From Dermabacter hominis NBRC 106157 (GTDB lineage: Bacteria; Actinomycetota; Actinomycetes; Actinomycetales; Dermabacteraceae): a stretch of DNA of 64,000 nt. This document shows positions 9,263-18,205 of the stretch, piece after piece. The notes below the pieces were generated by a model. The model was not told where the DNA came from, ran no database searches, and saw nothing but the letters and a program-made list of their open reading frames with translations. Positions within the stretch are counted from its first letter, which is position 1. Every line of letters starts with the position of its first letter. The stretch covers positions 62,001 through 126,000 of the forward strand of contig NZ_BCSI01000004.1 in the NCBI RefSeq assembly GCF_001570785.1, read 5' to 3'. The position numbers were made by a program, and so were the translations under genes.

Positions 9263-9292
9263 GGCCCCCGCGAGTCGAGACTTGCGGGGGCC
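9263..9292. terminator. Convergent hairpin between RDD and DUF4191 genes
   Basis: GGCCCCCGCGAG (9263-9274) pairs with CTTGCGGGGGCC (9281-9292), a 12-bp stem with one G-T pair and a 6-nt loop. It lies between two converging genes and probably stops both transcripts. There is no U-tract on either strand, so it is not a textbook intrinsic terminator. Confidence 0.6.
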
Positions 9293-9312
9293 GCGTGTGA
9301 ATGAGTACCGCC

Positions 9313-10026
9313 TTAGCGGCCGCGCATCGCTTTGCGATTCGGGCGCGCACGCATTGGATCCACGCCCTTCGGGATCGCCTGACGAACGGGGTTCGGCAGA
9401 GCGTGAAGACGGCGCCCAATCTCGCCCGCCTCAGCCTTCGTAAGCTCGTTCTTCATTCCCGTGAGGTGGCGGTTGAGCTTCGGAAGAGGAACCTCCCCCT
9501 CGCTGTGGCCAACGAAAACCGCGTGAACGGGCACATTCGGGAACATGCGGTTCATGCGCTTGACTTCTTTCGCCATGAGCTTTCGCGAGCCGCCGCCGGA
9601 ACCCTCAGACACCAGTGCGATGCCTTTACGGCCGCTCGCCCGGAAAAGCATCGATCGACTACGCGCATCGAAAGCGGCAGGCTCCTGCTCGACGTTCCAC
9701 CCGCGCGAAATTTGCTGCATCACCGCGATCGAAGCGCCGGGCTGATCCTCGATCTTTGCGTACGTTGCTTTCTGTGCCTTCCGGCCAAGGATGATCATCG
9801 CGATGAGAATGCCGAAACCGAGCCCGATGAAAGCGCCGTAGATCGGGTGACCGAAAGCACCGAACACCAGGGCGAGCACGACGGGGAGCCCCACGATTGA
9901 GAGAACCATGAGCGGGGCTGTCGAGCGATCGTACGCCTGTGTCTCCTTGAAGACGTCGATCGTCTGCCGGATGCGGCCGGGCTTTTTCGCCTGAGCGGGG
10001 GCGTCGGTCGTATTCTTGCGTGCCAT
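9313..10026 (-). CDS. DUF4191 membrane protein
   Basis: A 237-residue protein of the actinobacterial DUF4191 family, typically found next to lipA. A charged N-terminus (residues 1-38) precedes two membrane helices (about 39-58, LMVLSIVGLPVVLALVFGAF, and 64-82, YGAFIGLGFGILIAMIILG). A soluble C-terminal domain follows with ISRGWNVEQEPAAFD, MLFRASGRKGIALVSEG and a very basic tail (MRARPNRKAMRGR). AAGGA lies just upstream of the ATG. Function is unknown; synteny with lipoate genes is seen but a functional link is not shown. Confidence 0.88.
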   Translation of the reverse strand: MARKNTTDAPAQAKKPGRIRQTIDVFKETQAYDRSTAPLMVLSIVGLPVVLALVFGAFGHPIYGAFIGLGFGILIAMIILGRKAQKATYAKIEDQPGASIAVMQQISRGWNVEQEPAAFDARSRSMLFRASGRKGIALVSEGSGGGSRKLMAKEVKRMNRMFPNVPVHAVFVGHSEGEVPLPKLNRHLTGMKNELTKAEAGEIGRRLHALPNPVRQAIPKGVDPMRARPNRKAMRGR

Positions 10027-10093
10027 TAATCCTTGTCCTTAACGCGATGCGAGTGATCCGAAGACCACCCCTAAGCATAGCGGGGTTGAGTAC

Positions 10094-11155
10094 CTAGGCG
10101 TTCGCCGCAGCCTTGCGCGCAGCGCGCTCCTTGTCACGCTTTTCACGCGCCGCCTGACGCTCCACAACGCTCGTCGCTTCCTGAAGGGCAGGCGCCGAGG
10201 AATTGAGGTGAGAAAGTTCCTCGGGGATCTCCCGCCCCAGCTTCTCCATGGCTTGTGCCCACAGGCGGCCGGCGCGATACGACGAGCGCACCATGGGCCC
10301 CGCCATGATGCCCGCGAAACCCATCTCGTAACCGGCCTCGGATAGCTCGAGGAATTCCTGAGGCTTGACCCAGCGGTCGATCGGATGATGAAGCTTCGAC
10401 GGTCGCAGGTACTGAGTGAGGGTGAGGATATCGCAGCCATGATCGCGAAGGTCCTGCATCGCGGCAAGGATCTCCGCGGTGTCTTCACCCATGCCGAGGA
10501 TGAGGTTCGACTTGGTGATCATGCCGTTGTTTTTTGCATCGGCGATCACGCCGAGGCTGCGCTCATAGCGGAAGGCGGGGCGAATCTTTTTGAAGATTCG
10601 CGGCACGGTCTCGAGGTTGTGGCCGAACACTTCTGGCTTCGAGTCGTACACCTGTTGCATCGCGCTCGAGTTGCCTTTGATGTCGTCGATGAGCAGCTCG
10701 ACCCCGGTGCCGGGGCTGATCGCGTGGATCTGGCGGCACGTCTCGGCAAAGAGGCCTGCGGCTCCGTCTTCGAGGTCATCGCGTGCCACGCCGGTCACGG
10801 TTGCATACTTCAGCCCCATCTCCTTGATGGACGTCGCCACCTTAAACGGCTCGGCGGGATCGATGGCTTGCGGCTTGCCGCTTGCGATATCGCAAAAATC
10901 GCACCGACGTGTGCACGTATCGCCACCGATGAGGAACGTCGCCTCGCGATCCTCCCAACACTCGAAGATGTTGGGGCATCCAGCCTCCTCGCACACCGTG
11001 TGCAAACCGCGCGAGTGCACGCGCTTTTTCATGTCGGTGTACTCGGGGCCCATGTTCGCCGTGGTTTTGATCCAGTTGGGCTTGCGTTCGATCGGGGTTT
11101 CCGCGTTGCGGGCCTCGACCCTGAGCAGGCGGCGTCCTTGAGGTTCAACTGCCAC
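10094..11155 (-). CDS. lipA: Lipoyl synthase
   Basis: Radical-SAM enzyme that inserts two sulfurs into the octanoyl chain carried on lipoyl-domain lysines. 353 residues. The auxiliary [4Fe-4S] cluster motif is Cys55-x4-Cys60-x5-Cys66 ([12 protein letters not shown]) and the radical-SAM cluster motif is Cys81-x3-Cys85-x2-Cys88 (CTRRCDFC). The C-terminal RSSYRAG motif carries the Ser that ligates the auxiliary cluster. A charged Ala/Arg/Lys-rich tail of about 20 residues ends the protein. The GTG start has GGAGAG upstream. It lies 96 bp downstream of lipB on the same strand and acts after it on SucB lipoyl domains encoded nearby. Confidence 0.97.
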   Translation of the reverse strand: MAVEPQGRRLLRVEARNAETPIERKPNWIKTTANMGPEYTDMKKRVHSRGLHTVCEEAGCPNIFECWEDREATFLIGGDTCTRRCDFCDIASGKPQAIDPAEPFKVATSIKEMGLKYATVTGVARDDLEDGAAGLFAETCRQIHAISPGTGVELLIDDIKGNSSAMQQVYDSKPEVFGHNLETVPRIFKKIRPAFRYERSLGVIADAKNNGMITKSNLILGMGEDTAEILAAMQDLRDHGCDILTLTQYLRPSKLHHPIDRWVKPQEFLELSEAGYEMGFAGIMAGPMVRSSYRAGRLWAQAMEKLGREIPEELSHLNSSAPALQEATSVVERQAAREKRDKERAARKAAANA

Positions 11156-11251
11156 GTCACACTCTCCTTGCGAATAGGGGTCTCAAGATTCTAGTGGGCT
11201 TCACTGCCCAGGCCGCACAGCATTGGTGTGATCTCCGCGGCCCAATGGTGT

Positions 11252-11944
11252 TTAGTTAAGGCCGCGTTCGGCCTCGAGCTCTCTCATGACGTCTTCGACA
11301 TCGGCGAGGACATCTCGAGGACGCACCGCGCGTCCGCTTTCGACGGAAAGCGATGTCACGCCCGCGTCGTCGATGCCGCAGGGAATGACATTCATCGCCC
11401 ATGAAAGATCGTTTTCACAGTTCAATGCGAAGCCGTGCATGGTGCAGCGCTTAGCGACCCGCAAACCGATCGCACAGACCTTGCGGTCCATTCCAAGCTC
11501 ATCGAGTACCCAGACACCGCTACGGCCCTCCACGGGCGCGGTTGCAACTCCGGCGCGAGTGCAGACCTCCATGATGGCTTGTTCGATGCCGCGCACGAAG
11601 CCCACCACATCGATAGGGGCGGGAAGCTTCACGATGGGGTAGCCCACGAGTTGGCCCGGGCCGTGCCAGGTAATCTTTCCGCCTCGATCGACATCGACGA
11701 CGGGGGCGCCATCGCGTGGACGTTCGATATCGAGTGTGCGGCGACCCGCGGTGTACACGGGCTGGTGTTCGAGGAGGAGAAGCGTGTTGGGGCGCTCGCC
11801 CGCAATCACTTCGGCATGAATTTTCTTTTGGACATCCCACGCTGCGTTGTAGTCAACGGGGCCCGGGGGAAGATCAAACTCTTCGTGAGCGGATTCGATC
11901 CCGGAATCTTCTGAAAACGCGAGGTGGATGATGTCAAGCACCAC
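11252..11944 (-). CDS. lipB: Octanoyl-[ACP]:protein octanoyltransferase
   Basis: Moves octanoate from acyl carrier protein to lipoyl-domain lysines. Family motifs are [17 protein letters not shown] (residues 87-103), a catalytic Lys in [11 protein letters not shown] (Lys155) and the acyl-enzyme Cys in [12 protein letters not shown] (Cys176). Two adjacent GTG codons (11944 and 11941) can start it. A TAGCAT -10 box at 11948-11953 sits 6 nt from the second, so I suspect a leaderless start at 11941, although 11944 is the longer choice. It is divergent from a pseudokinase-like gene. Confidence 0.95.
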   Translation of the reverse strand: MVLDIIHLAFSEDSGIESAHEEFDLPPGPVDYNAAWDVQKKIHAEVIAGERPNTLLLLEHQPVYTAGRRTLDIERPRDGAPVVDVDRGGKITWHGPGQLVGYPIVKLPAPIDVVGFVRGIEQAIMEVCTRAGVATAPVEGRSGVWVLDELGMDRKVCAIGLRVAKRCTMHGFALNCENDLSWAMNVIPCGIDDAGVTSLSVESGRAVRPRDVLADVEDVMRELEAERGLN

Positions 11945-11947
11945 CCC

Positions 11948-11953
11948 ATGCTA
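11948..11953 (-). promoter_or_regulatory. Putative -10 box of lipB
   Basis: TAGCAT on the minus strand, 6 nt before the GTG at 11941 (3 nt before the GTG at 11944). There is no Shine-Dalgarno between them. TTTTGT lies 17 bp further upstream as a possible -35. Confidence 0.4.
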
Positions 11954-12071
11954 GTTCGCCAAGGGCCTGCACAAAAGTTTCCTATGAGCGATCGAACGAG
12001 TGCCGGCACCGACTTATCCACAATTTCGGATATCCACTGAAAAGGTACCGGAATGGGGCTCGAATAGAGAC

Positions 12072-13298
12072 ATGAGCCTTTACCCATCGCGCCTCAGCGC
12101 CATCGTCAGTAACGGTCTGCGTCCCGTGCGCCTCATCCGCAGCGAGGAGGGCCGGCAGGTGTGGCACGCCCGCGATCACAGGGGCCGACGGTTGACGCTC
12201 GTCCGTGCCCGCTCAATTCGCGCGCTCAAGAAGGTGCGCCAAGAAATCGGGCTGCTTCGCGCGTTGGGCGCCCGCAACACCCCAGCCGTGCCAGTTCTTA
12301 AATGGCGCGGTGTCGCGGCCTATGCCATAGCGGAAGGACCGAGCGCTCTCGCCCCGCCGCGAGGCAAACGCGCCGAGCGCGGTCCGATTGCCGGTGCGGG
12401 CGCAGGCGAAGCACAGGCAGCGTCGGATCTCACCGCGCTTTTGTCCACCCTTCACTCGCAGAATCTGGCCTTGGGTCTCCAGGGCGTCCGGGGGCTTGAA
12501 CTTGCGCCAAACGGGTGCGTCGTTGTCACGGATTTTTCACGCGTGACGGACCTTACGCCTGTGAGCAAACGACATGATGAGCAGTGGCGCGAGAGGCTCA
12601 CAAGCGGAAGTGGAACCTACCGATACGCCCATCGTCGGGCCGGGGCCGTGACCGAAGCTCCCTCCTCAAACCCACAAGAGCGGGCTACTTTGCCAACGCG
12701 TTCCGAGGCCGCGCGTGCGGATCGCGCTACAAGGGTCGTGCCGCGCTCTCGACACCAAGACGGGCATTCGCGGCGAAGCGGCCGGAACTTTCGACGGCTA
12801 TCCTTCGGGCTCGGAGCGATCGCCGTTGTTGCATGCGCCTTACTTGTAGGGGCTACCGCGCCGGCGACGGCGCCCCAATCTTCGGCAACGGCGGCCTCAC
12901 AACACGCGGTAATGGAGGACCCCGCTAGCGTCATCACGGCTCTCGCCGCCGCGCGCCACCGCTACCTCGTGGGTGTGACGAGCGAAAACACCTCTGCCGC
13001 TCCCGGAAGCGAGGCGGAAGTGGCCGATGAGAAACTTCGCGCAGCCATCGCACACGCACACGTCGATGGTGGAGACATTCGCATCCTCAACGCCCGGATA
13101 CTTGATTGTCGAGATAACAGCGCCCGTGTGCGTGTTCGTGTGATCGACTCGGGCGCCCGCATCACGGGTGCAGGGGAGTATCGCGAGCTGTCCGAAAGCG
13201 AGCCCTATGAGCTGGACGTGCAGCTTGAGCGTGTGCGCGGTGCATGGCGTATTTCCTCGACAGCACCCGTGAGCGACGGCCAGCGGCGCTTTACGTGA
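12072..13298 (+). CDS. Membrane-anchored pseudokinase-like protein
   Basis: A 408-residue protein with three parts. Residues about 15-165 look like a shrunken protein-kinase fold: a beta-rich N-lobe (VRLIRSEEGRQVWHARDHRG), a helix that would carry the alpha-C Glu (KKVRQEIGLLRAL), then LALGLQGVRGLELAPNG and VVVTDFSRV, where an active kinase would have HRD and DFG. The VAIK Lys and HRD Asp are absent and DFG is DFS. A basic, low-complexity linker (about 185-240) leads to one membrane helix (about 243-262). An outer domain (280-408) has an NTF2-like look (YLVGVTSEN, ARVRVRVIDSG, VRGAWRISS). Start ATG 12072; TCGAAT 6 nt upstream may be a leaderless -10 box. The pseudokinase assignment is inference; no catalytic activity is expected. 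Confidence 0.55.
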   Translation: MSLYPSRLSAIVSNGLRPVRLIRSEEGRQVWHARDHRGRRLTLVRARSIRALKKVRQEIGLLRALGARNTPAVPVLKWRGVAAYAIAEGPSALAPPRGKRAERGPIAGAGAGEAQAASDLTALLSTLHSQNLALGLQGVRGLELAPNGCVVVTDFSRVTDLTPVSKRHDEQWRERLTSGSGTYRYAHRRAGAVTEAPSSNPQERATLPTRSEAARADRATRVVPRSRHQDGHSRRSGRNFRRLSFGLGAIAVVACALLVGATAPATAPQSSATAASQHAVMEDPASVITALAAARHRYLVGVTSENTSAAPGSEAEVADEKLRAAIAHAHVDGGDIRILNARILDCRDNSARVRVRVIDSGARITGAGEYRELSESEPYELDVQLERVRGAWRISSTAPVSDGQRRFT

Positions 13299-13300
13299 AA

Positions 13301-13338
13301 GCCCGGGCCATACTTTCTTGCGAAAGTATGGCCCGGGC
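13301..13338. terminator. 17-bp perfect bidirectional terminator hairpin
   Basis: GCCCGGGCCATACTTTC (13301-13317) pairs perfectly with GAAAGTATGGCCCGGGC (13322-13338) around a TTGC loop. It separates the converging pseudokinase-like gene and sucB. A-rich and T-rich stem bases serve both strands, but there is no long external U-tract. Confidence 0.85.
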
Positions 13339-13356
13339 ACATTCAGCGTGTCAGGC

Positions 13357-15027
13357 TCAGAGGCCGAGGTCTCCCTCGAACGCGCCGTCCTCAAGCCGCT
13401 TCTTCATCGTCGAGAGGAATCGAGCAGCGTCGCCGCCATCCACGAGGCGGTGATCGTAGCTGAGGAACAGGTACATCATCGAGCGGATCCCGATCGTCTC
13501 GTTACCGTCCGCGTCCTTCACGACAGCCGGGCGCTTGACGATCGTGCCGCAGCCGAGAATACCCACCTGCGGGTTCGGAACGATCGGCGTATCGAACAGA
13601 GCGCCGCCCGAACCGGTGTTGGTGATCGTGAACGTCGCACCCTGCAGGTCGTCCGGCGTGAGCTTGTTGCCCTTCGCCTTCGCACCGAGCTCGCCGATCT
13701 GGCGAGCGAGACCGGCGAGGTTGAGATCCCCGGCGTTCTTGATCACCGGCACGACGAGTCCGCGTTCGGTGTCCGCGGCCATGCCGATGTTCTCGACGCC
13801 GTGGTACTTGATCATGTCGCCCGCGATCTCCGCGTTGAGCTTCGGGTGTGCCTTGAGGGCCTCGACAGCCGCCTGCATGATGAACGGGAGGAACGTGAGC
13901 TTCGCACCCTCACGCGCGAGGAAGTCGTCCTTTGCGCGAGCACGCAGGGCGGCGATGCGCGTCATGTCGACTTCGACGGCGGTCGTGAGTTGTGCCTGAG
14001 TCTGGAGCGACTCCACCATGCGCGACGCCACAATCTTGCGCAGGCGGCTCATCTTCTCCTCGGTTCCGCGAAGCGGGGACACCTCGACCTTGGGCGCTTC
14101 CTTCTTCGAGGGGGCTGCGGCGGCAGCCGGCGCGGCTGCAGGCGCGGGAGCCTCGGGCTTTGCCTTCGCGTCGATCGCATCCTGCACATCCTGCTTGCGG
14201 ATGCGGCCACCGATTCCCGAGCCCTTCACCGAAGCGAGATCGATGCCGTTGTCGGCAGCGAGCTTACGCACGATCGGCGTGACATACGCCTGGGAGTTGT
14301 TGCTGGAGGAAACGGTCTGCGAGGCGCTCGCCGCTGGGGCGCTGCTCTCTTCAGTCTTGGGGGCCGGCGCATCGCTCGAGGCCGCAGGGGCGGCCGGAGC
14401 CGGGGAAGCGTCGGACGGTGCACCCGAACCGATCACGGCAATCGCCGCGCCGACCTCTGCCTCTTCATCTTCCTGCACGAGGATCTTCTGGAGCGTGCCG
14501 GAAATGGGGGAGGGAACCTCGGTGTCGACCTTGTCGGTGGACACCTCAAGGAGTGGCTCATCGGCCTCAACCTCGTCGCCCACTTCCTTGAGCCAGCGCA
14601 CCACGGTGCCCGAATCAACGGATTCACCTAGTGCGGGCATCGTGACTTCCTGCCCGTCAGCCGCACCCGAGGCCTTCGCGGCTTCAGCAGGGCGCTCGCT
14701 CTCGCCGGCGGGAGTCTCCTCAGCGGTCGATGGAGCCACCGTCTGGTCCGAGGCGAGGTTGTCGCCCTCGCTAGGCGCTTCAGTACCGGAGCCATCGCCC
14801 ACAACTGCGAGATCAGCGCCGACCTCCGCGTCCTCATCTTCGTTCACGAGGATCTTCTCGAGAACACCCGCAACGGGTGAGGGGACCTCGGTGTCGACCT
14901 TGTCGGTGGAAACCTCAAGGAGTGGCTCATCGACGGCGATCTCCTCGCCGACTTCCTTGAGCCAGCGGACAACGGTGCCCTCGGTGACGGACTCACCGAG
15001 CGCGGGCATCTTAACGATTTCAGACAT
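13357..15027 (-). CDS. sucB: Dihydrolipoamide acyltransferase (E2), two lipoyl domains
   Basis: Core E2 component of a 2-oxo-acid dehydrogenase complex; moves acyl groups from E1 to CoA through swinging lipoyl arms. 556 residues: lipoyl domain 1 (about 1-76, Lys43 in EVSTDKVDTE), lipoyl domain 2 (about 126-202, Lys166 in the same motif), Ala/Pro linkers, a peripheral-subunit-binding segment (YVTPIVRKLAADNGIDL with RIRKQDVQDAI) and the trimer-forming catalytic domain with YDHRLVDGGDAARFL. In actinobacteria this protein is often labelled succinyltransferase although it serves pyruvate dehydrogenase, because 2-oxoglutarate dehydrogenase has its own fused E1-E2. Cotranscribed with lpd, which starts upstream with an 18-bp gap. 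Confidence 0.95.
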   Translation of the reverse strand: MSEIVKMPALGESVTEGTVVRWLKEVGEEIAVDEPLLEVSTDKVDTEVPSPVAGVLEKILVNEDEDAEVGADLAVVGDGSGTEAPSEGDNLASDQTVAPSTAEETPAGESERPAEAAKASGAADGQEVTMPALGESVDSGTVVRWLKEVGDEVEADEPLLEVSTDKVDTEVPSPISGTLQKILVQEDEEAEVGAAIAVIGSGAPSDASPAPAAPAASSDAPAPKTEESSAPAASASQTVSSSNNSQAYVTPIVRKLAADNGIDLASVKGSGIGGRIRKQDVQDAIDAKAKPEAPAPAAAPAAAAAPSKKEAPKVEVSPLRGTEEKMSRLRKIVASRMVESLQTQAQLTTAVEVDMTRIAALRARAKDDFLAREGAKLTFLPFIMQAAVEALKAHPKLNAEIAGDMIKYHGVENIGMAADTERGLVVPVIKNAGDLNLAGLARQIGELGAKAKGNKLTPDDLQGATFTITNTGSGGALFDTPIVPNPQVGILGCGTIVKRPAVVKDADGNETIGIRSMMYLFLSYDHRLVDGGDAARFLSTMKKRLEDGAFEGDLGL

Positions 15028-15045
15028 GTTCGTTTCTCCTCGTGA

Positions 15046-16455
15046 TCAGGCGTGGGCGTGAAGCGGCTTGCCAGCGAGAGCGAGCGCGGCCTCGCCCATC
15101 GCCTCGTTCTGAGTGGGGTGGGCGTGGATGAGCGAAGCAACATCCTCGGGCTCCGCCTCCCAGTTGACGATGAGCTGCGCCTCGCCGATCTGCTCGGACA
15201 AGCGTGCGCCGATCATATGGACACCGACAATCGGGCCGTCCTTCTCGCGCACGAGCTTGATGAAGCCCTGCGTGCCGAGAATCTGCGACTTACCATTGCC
15301 GCCGAGGTTGTAGTCGTATGTCGCGACATTGTCCTCGCCGAACTTCTCCTTGGCCTGCTTCTCGGTGAGACCGACGGAACCGATGTTCGGCTCGCAGTAG
15401 GTCACGCGCGGGATGCCGGATTCGTCGATCGGCTGGGGATTGAGGCCGGCGATCTGCTCGGCTACGAAAATGCCCTGCTGGAAGCCGCGGTGAGCGAGCT
15501 GAAGACCAGGCACGATGTCGCCGACGGCGTAGATACCGGGAACATTCGTTTCGAGGGTCTCTTTGTTCGCGAGCACGAACCCGCGATCCATCTCGATCCC
15601 CTGCTCTTCGTAGCCGAGGCCCTTCGTCTGCGGGCCGCGGCCCACGGCGACGAGAAGGTAGTCACCCTCGTAGGTCTTGCCGTTGGCGAGCGTGACCTTG
15701 ACGCCGGTCTCGGTCTGTTCGGCCTTTTCGAAGAAGACGCCGAGCGAGTACGCGATCTTGCGCTTCTTGAAGGCGCGCTCGAGGTTCTTCGAGATGGCTT
15801 CGTCTTCGTTTGCAACGAGGTGCGGCAGGCCTTCGATGATCGTGACCGATTCAGCGCCGAGCGACTTCCATACCGACGCGAACTCGACGCCGATCACGCC
15901 GCCGCCGAGGATGATGGGGTTCTTCGGGACTTCGGGGAGCTGAAGCGCAACCTCGGAGTCGATGATGCGGCCACCGAGCTCGAGTCCCGGGAGGGTCTTC
16001 GAGAAGGAGCCGGAGGCGAGGATGATGTTGTCACCGGTGAGGGTCTGCTTTGAGCCGTCCTCGGCTTCAACTTCGATTGTGTTCGGGCCAGTGAGGCGAC
16101 CGAAACCGTTCACGAGGGTCGCGCCGGAGGCGCCCACGAGCCCCTGGAGGCCCTTGTAGAGGCGGCCGATGACCTTGTTCTTGAAGTCGAGCATCTTTTC
16201 GGTGTTGACCGCGGAGGCAGTCATCTCGATGCCCACGGCCTTAGCTTCGGTCGGCGTATCGGCGATCTCGCCTACGTGAAGCAGGGCCTTGGTGGGCACG
16301 CAACCGCGGTGCAGGCACGTGCCGCCGAGCTTGTCTTTTTCGACGAGGGCGACGCTCTTTCCAAGCTGGGTGGCGCGCAGCGCGGCCGCGTAGCCGCCGC
16401 TGCCACCTCCCAGAATCACGATGTCGAACTTCTGGTCTGTGGAGGTATCCGCCAC
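15046..16455 (-). CDS. lpdA: Dihydrolipoyl dehydrogenase (E3)
   Basis: FAD flavoprotein that re-oxidises dihydrolipoyl groups on E2 and passes electrons to NAD+. 469 residues: FAD-binding VILGGGSGGYAAALRA near the N-terminus, the redox disulfide in GGTCLHRGCVPTKALLH, the NAD-binding GGGVIGVEFASVW, the second FAD motif GIYAVGDIVPGLQLAH and the C-terminal His-Glu pair in HAHPTQNEAMGEA. AGGGAG precedes the GTG start. It is the first gene of lpd-sucB and has a recognisable promoter about 90 bp upstream. Confidence 0.96.
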   Translation of the reverse strand: MADTSTDQKFDIVILGGGSGGYAAALRATQLGKSVALVEKDKLGGTCLHRGCVPTKALLHVGEIADTPTEAKAVGIEMTASAVNTEKMLDFKNKVIGRLYKGLQGLVGASGATLVNGFGRLTGPNTIEVEAEDGSKQTLTGDNIILASGSFSKTLPGLELGGRIIDSEVALQLPEVPKNPIILGGGVIGVEFASVWKSLGAESVTIIEGLPHLVANEDEAISKNLERAFKKRKIAYSLGVFFEKAEQTETGVKVTLANGKTYEGDYLLVAVGRGPQTKGLGYEEQGIEMDRGFVLANKETLETNVPGIYAVGDIVPGLQLAHRGFQQGIFVAEQIAGLNPQPIDESGIPRVTYCEPNIGSVGLTEKQAKEKFGEDNVATYDYNLGGNGKSQILGTQGFIKLVREKDGPIVGVHMIGARLSEQIGEAQLIVNWEAEPEDVASLIHAHPTQNEAMGEAALALAGKPLHAHA

Positions 16456-16544
16456 GTTCAGCTCCCTAACTGTTGAGGATTGGGGGCATGTCGCCGAAAG
16501 TCCCGGCCTCGAACGCTAAGCCAGCCGGTGCGGCATGCACGTCC

Positions 16545-16574
16545 ATTATCGTAAGACACGCCCCTGGATGTCGC
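16545..16574 (-). promoter_or_regulatory. Putative promoter of lpd-sucB
   Basis: On the minus strand GCGACA (16574-16569), an 18-bp spacer and GATAAT (16550-16545) resemble a housekeeping sigma promoter. It would give an untranslated leader of about 80 nt before the lpd GTG at 16455. Confidence 0.45.
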
Positions 16575-16607
16575 CGTGGGTGGACCGTGAGCGGGGCCAG
16601 AGTGTGG

Positions 16608-16656
16608 GAAAGCCCCCAACTTCGCTCGCGGCTGCGGGGCAAAAGCGGGGGCTTTC
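16608..16656 (-). terminator. Hairpin downstream of pepA
   Basis: GAAAGCCCCC (16608-16617) pairs with GGGGGCTTTC (16647-16656), a 10-bp perfect stem with a 29-nt loop. It starts 33 bp after the pepA stop and lies upstream of the lpd promoter, so it probably ends pepA transcripts. There is no U-tract. Confidence 0.5.
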
Positions 16657-16688
16657 CGACGGTTGCTGCGCGTGAATCGCGCAACGTT

Positions 16689-18158
16689 TTACTTGGCGGC
16701 TTCGCGCTCAATAACCTCAACGAGAGTGCGCATGCTCATGCCGGTTCCGCCCACATTCGAGTACCCAAATGCTTTCTGGGTGAAGGCAGGCCCGGCAATG
16801 TCGACGTGTGCCCACTTGGTCTCGCCGACGAATTCCTTGAGGAAGATGCCCGCGCTGAGGGCGCCACCGGGGCGCTCGCCGATGTTGCTGAGGTCGGCAA
16901 CACGGCCGTTGAGGCCTTCGCGCAGCTCTTCGGGGAACGGGAGCGGCCACATGGGTTCGCCAACCGCCTTCGATGCTTCCCATACCTCGTCGCGAGCATC
17001 GTCGGTGCCCATGACTCCCGCGGTGCGGTTGCCAAGCGCGACGATAGCGGCACCCGTAAGCGTCGCAACGTCGATGAGGAGATCCGGTTCGAGAGCGGCG
17101 GCGTCCACGAGGGCGTCTGCCATGACCATGCGGCCCTCGGCGTCGGTGTTGAGTACTTCGACGGTCTTGCCGTTACGCATCGTGACGACGTCGCCGGGGC
17201 GCTGCGCGCCGCCACCGGGGAGGTTCTCGGCGAGCGCGAGGAACGTCGTGACGTTGACGTTGAGTTCGAGCGCGGCTGCGGTGACGGTCGCGGCCAGAAC
17301 GGTTGCGGCACCGCCCATGTCCATCGTCATCTCATCCATGCCGGCGCCGGGCTTGAGGGAAATGCCGCCCGAATCGAACGTGATGCCCTTGCCGACAAAG
17401 GCGACGTGGCGCTTGGCGCGCTTGGGTGCGTACGAGAGCTTCACAAGGCGTGGCGGGCGAGTCGAACCCTGGCCCACGCCCACGATGCCGCCGTAGCCGC
17501 CGTCGGCAAGTGCCTTCTCATCGAGGACCTCGATCGTCACGGGCAGCTTCTTCGTGAGCTCCTTTGCGCGCTTCGCGAAAGACTCGGGGTACAGAAGATT
17601 CGGCGGGGTATTGACCAGGTCGCGAACGAGGTGAACGCCTTCGGCAATCTTTTCAGCGCGATTCGCCGCGCCTTCGAGGGCCTTGAGTTCCTTCTTATCG
17701 GCGACGGCGAGAACGATCTCCTCAACGGGCTTTTGGTCGTCCTTGAGGTCACTCTTGTATTCGCCGTAGGCGTAGGCGCCGAGAGCTGCACCTTCGAGAG
17801 CCGCAGCGATGTGTGCCTCGGAGGCGGCCGGGAAGGCAAGGGCGATGCTTGTGTGGCCGGTGAGGGTTCGCGAAGCGGAACCAAAGGCGTAGCGGATGTC
17901 TTCGCACGTGACATCTTCAAGGGCCTCGGCGCCGAGGCCAACGCCGACGATTGCGTGAGCGTGGTAGGCAGCGGGCGCCGGGATCGTCGTGAGCGCACCC
18001 TTGGCGCCACTGGCCTTGACGGCAGTGAAGGATTCTTCGAGCGATGAAAGCCCAACCGGGTTTGCCGGTGCATCCTTTGCACCCTTAAGGAGGGGGACGA
18101 CGAGGACGTCCGTCGTGATCGAGTCAACGTTGCTGATGCTCAGAGTTATATGTGCCAT
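16689..18158 (-). CDS. pepA: Leucyl aminopeptidase (M17)
   Basis: Cytoplasmic hexameric metallo-exopeptidase that removes N-terminal residues from peptides. The 489 residues include a variable N-terminal domain (1-170) and the M17 catalytic domain: FVGKGITFDSGGISLKPG (metal-binding Lys/Asp), MTMDMGGAATVLA, and the signature NTDAEGRMVMADAL with the catalytic Arg and metal Asp/Glu. The ATG at 18158 is preceded 6 nt earlier by TACGAT and no Shine-Dalgarno, suggesting a leaderless mRNA. It is divergent from a small membrane-protein gene. Confidence 0.95.
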   Translation of the reverse strand: MAHITLSISNVDSITTDVLVVPLLKGAKDAPANPVGLSSLEESFTAVKASGAKGALTTIPAPAAYHAHAIVGVGLGAEALEDVTCEDIRYAFGSASRTLTGHTSIALAFPAASEAHIAAALEGAALGAYAYGEYKSDLKDDQKPVEEIVLAVADKKELKALEGAANRAEKIAEGVHLVRDLVNTPPNLLYPESFAKRAKELTKKLPVTIEVLDEKALADGGYGGIVGVGQGSTRPPRLVKLSYAPKRAKRHVAFVGKGITFDSGGISLKPGAGMDEMTMDMGGAATVLAATVTAAALELNVNVTTFLALAENLPGGGAQRPGDVVTMRNGKTVEVLNTDAEGRMVMADALVDAAALEPDLLIDVATLTGAAIVALGNRTAGVMGTDDARDEVWEASKAVGEPMWPLPFPEELREGLNGRVADLSNIGERPGGALSAGIFLKEFVGETKWAHVDIAGPAFTQKAFGYSNVGGTGMSMRTLVEVIEREAAK

Positions 18159-18164
18159 GTGTTT

Positions 18165-18170
18165 ATCGTA
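18165..18170 (-). promoter_or_regulatory. Putative -10 box of pepA (leaderless)
   Basis: TACGAT on the minus strand, with AAACAC (6 nt) between it and the pepA ATG. It is the same box and spacing as upstream of glgC in this window. Confidence 0.5.
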
Positions 18171-18205
18171 GGGGAGTCACTCGAGTTTGAGGTGGGAGTG
18201 GGCAA

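Noticed and set aside
16473-18047. 524-residue open frame antisense to pepA
   Set aside because: Composition is that of a shadow frame; pepA on the other strand carries all M17 motifs.
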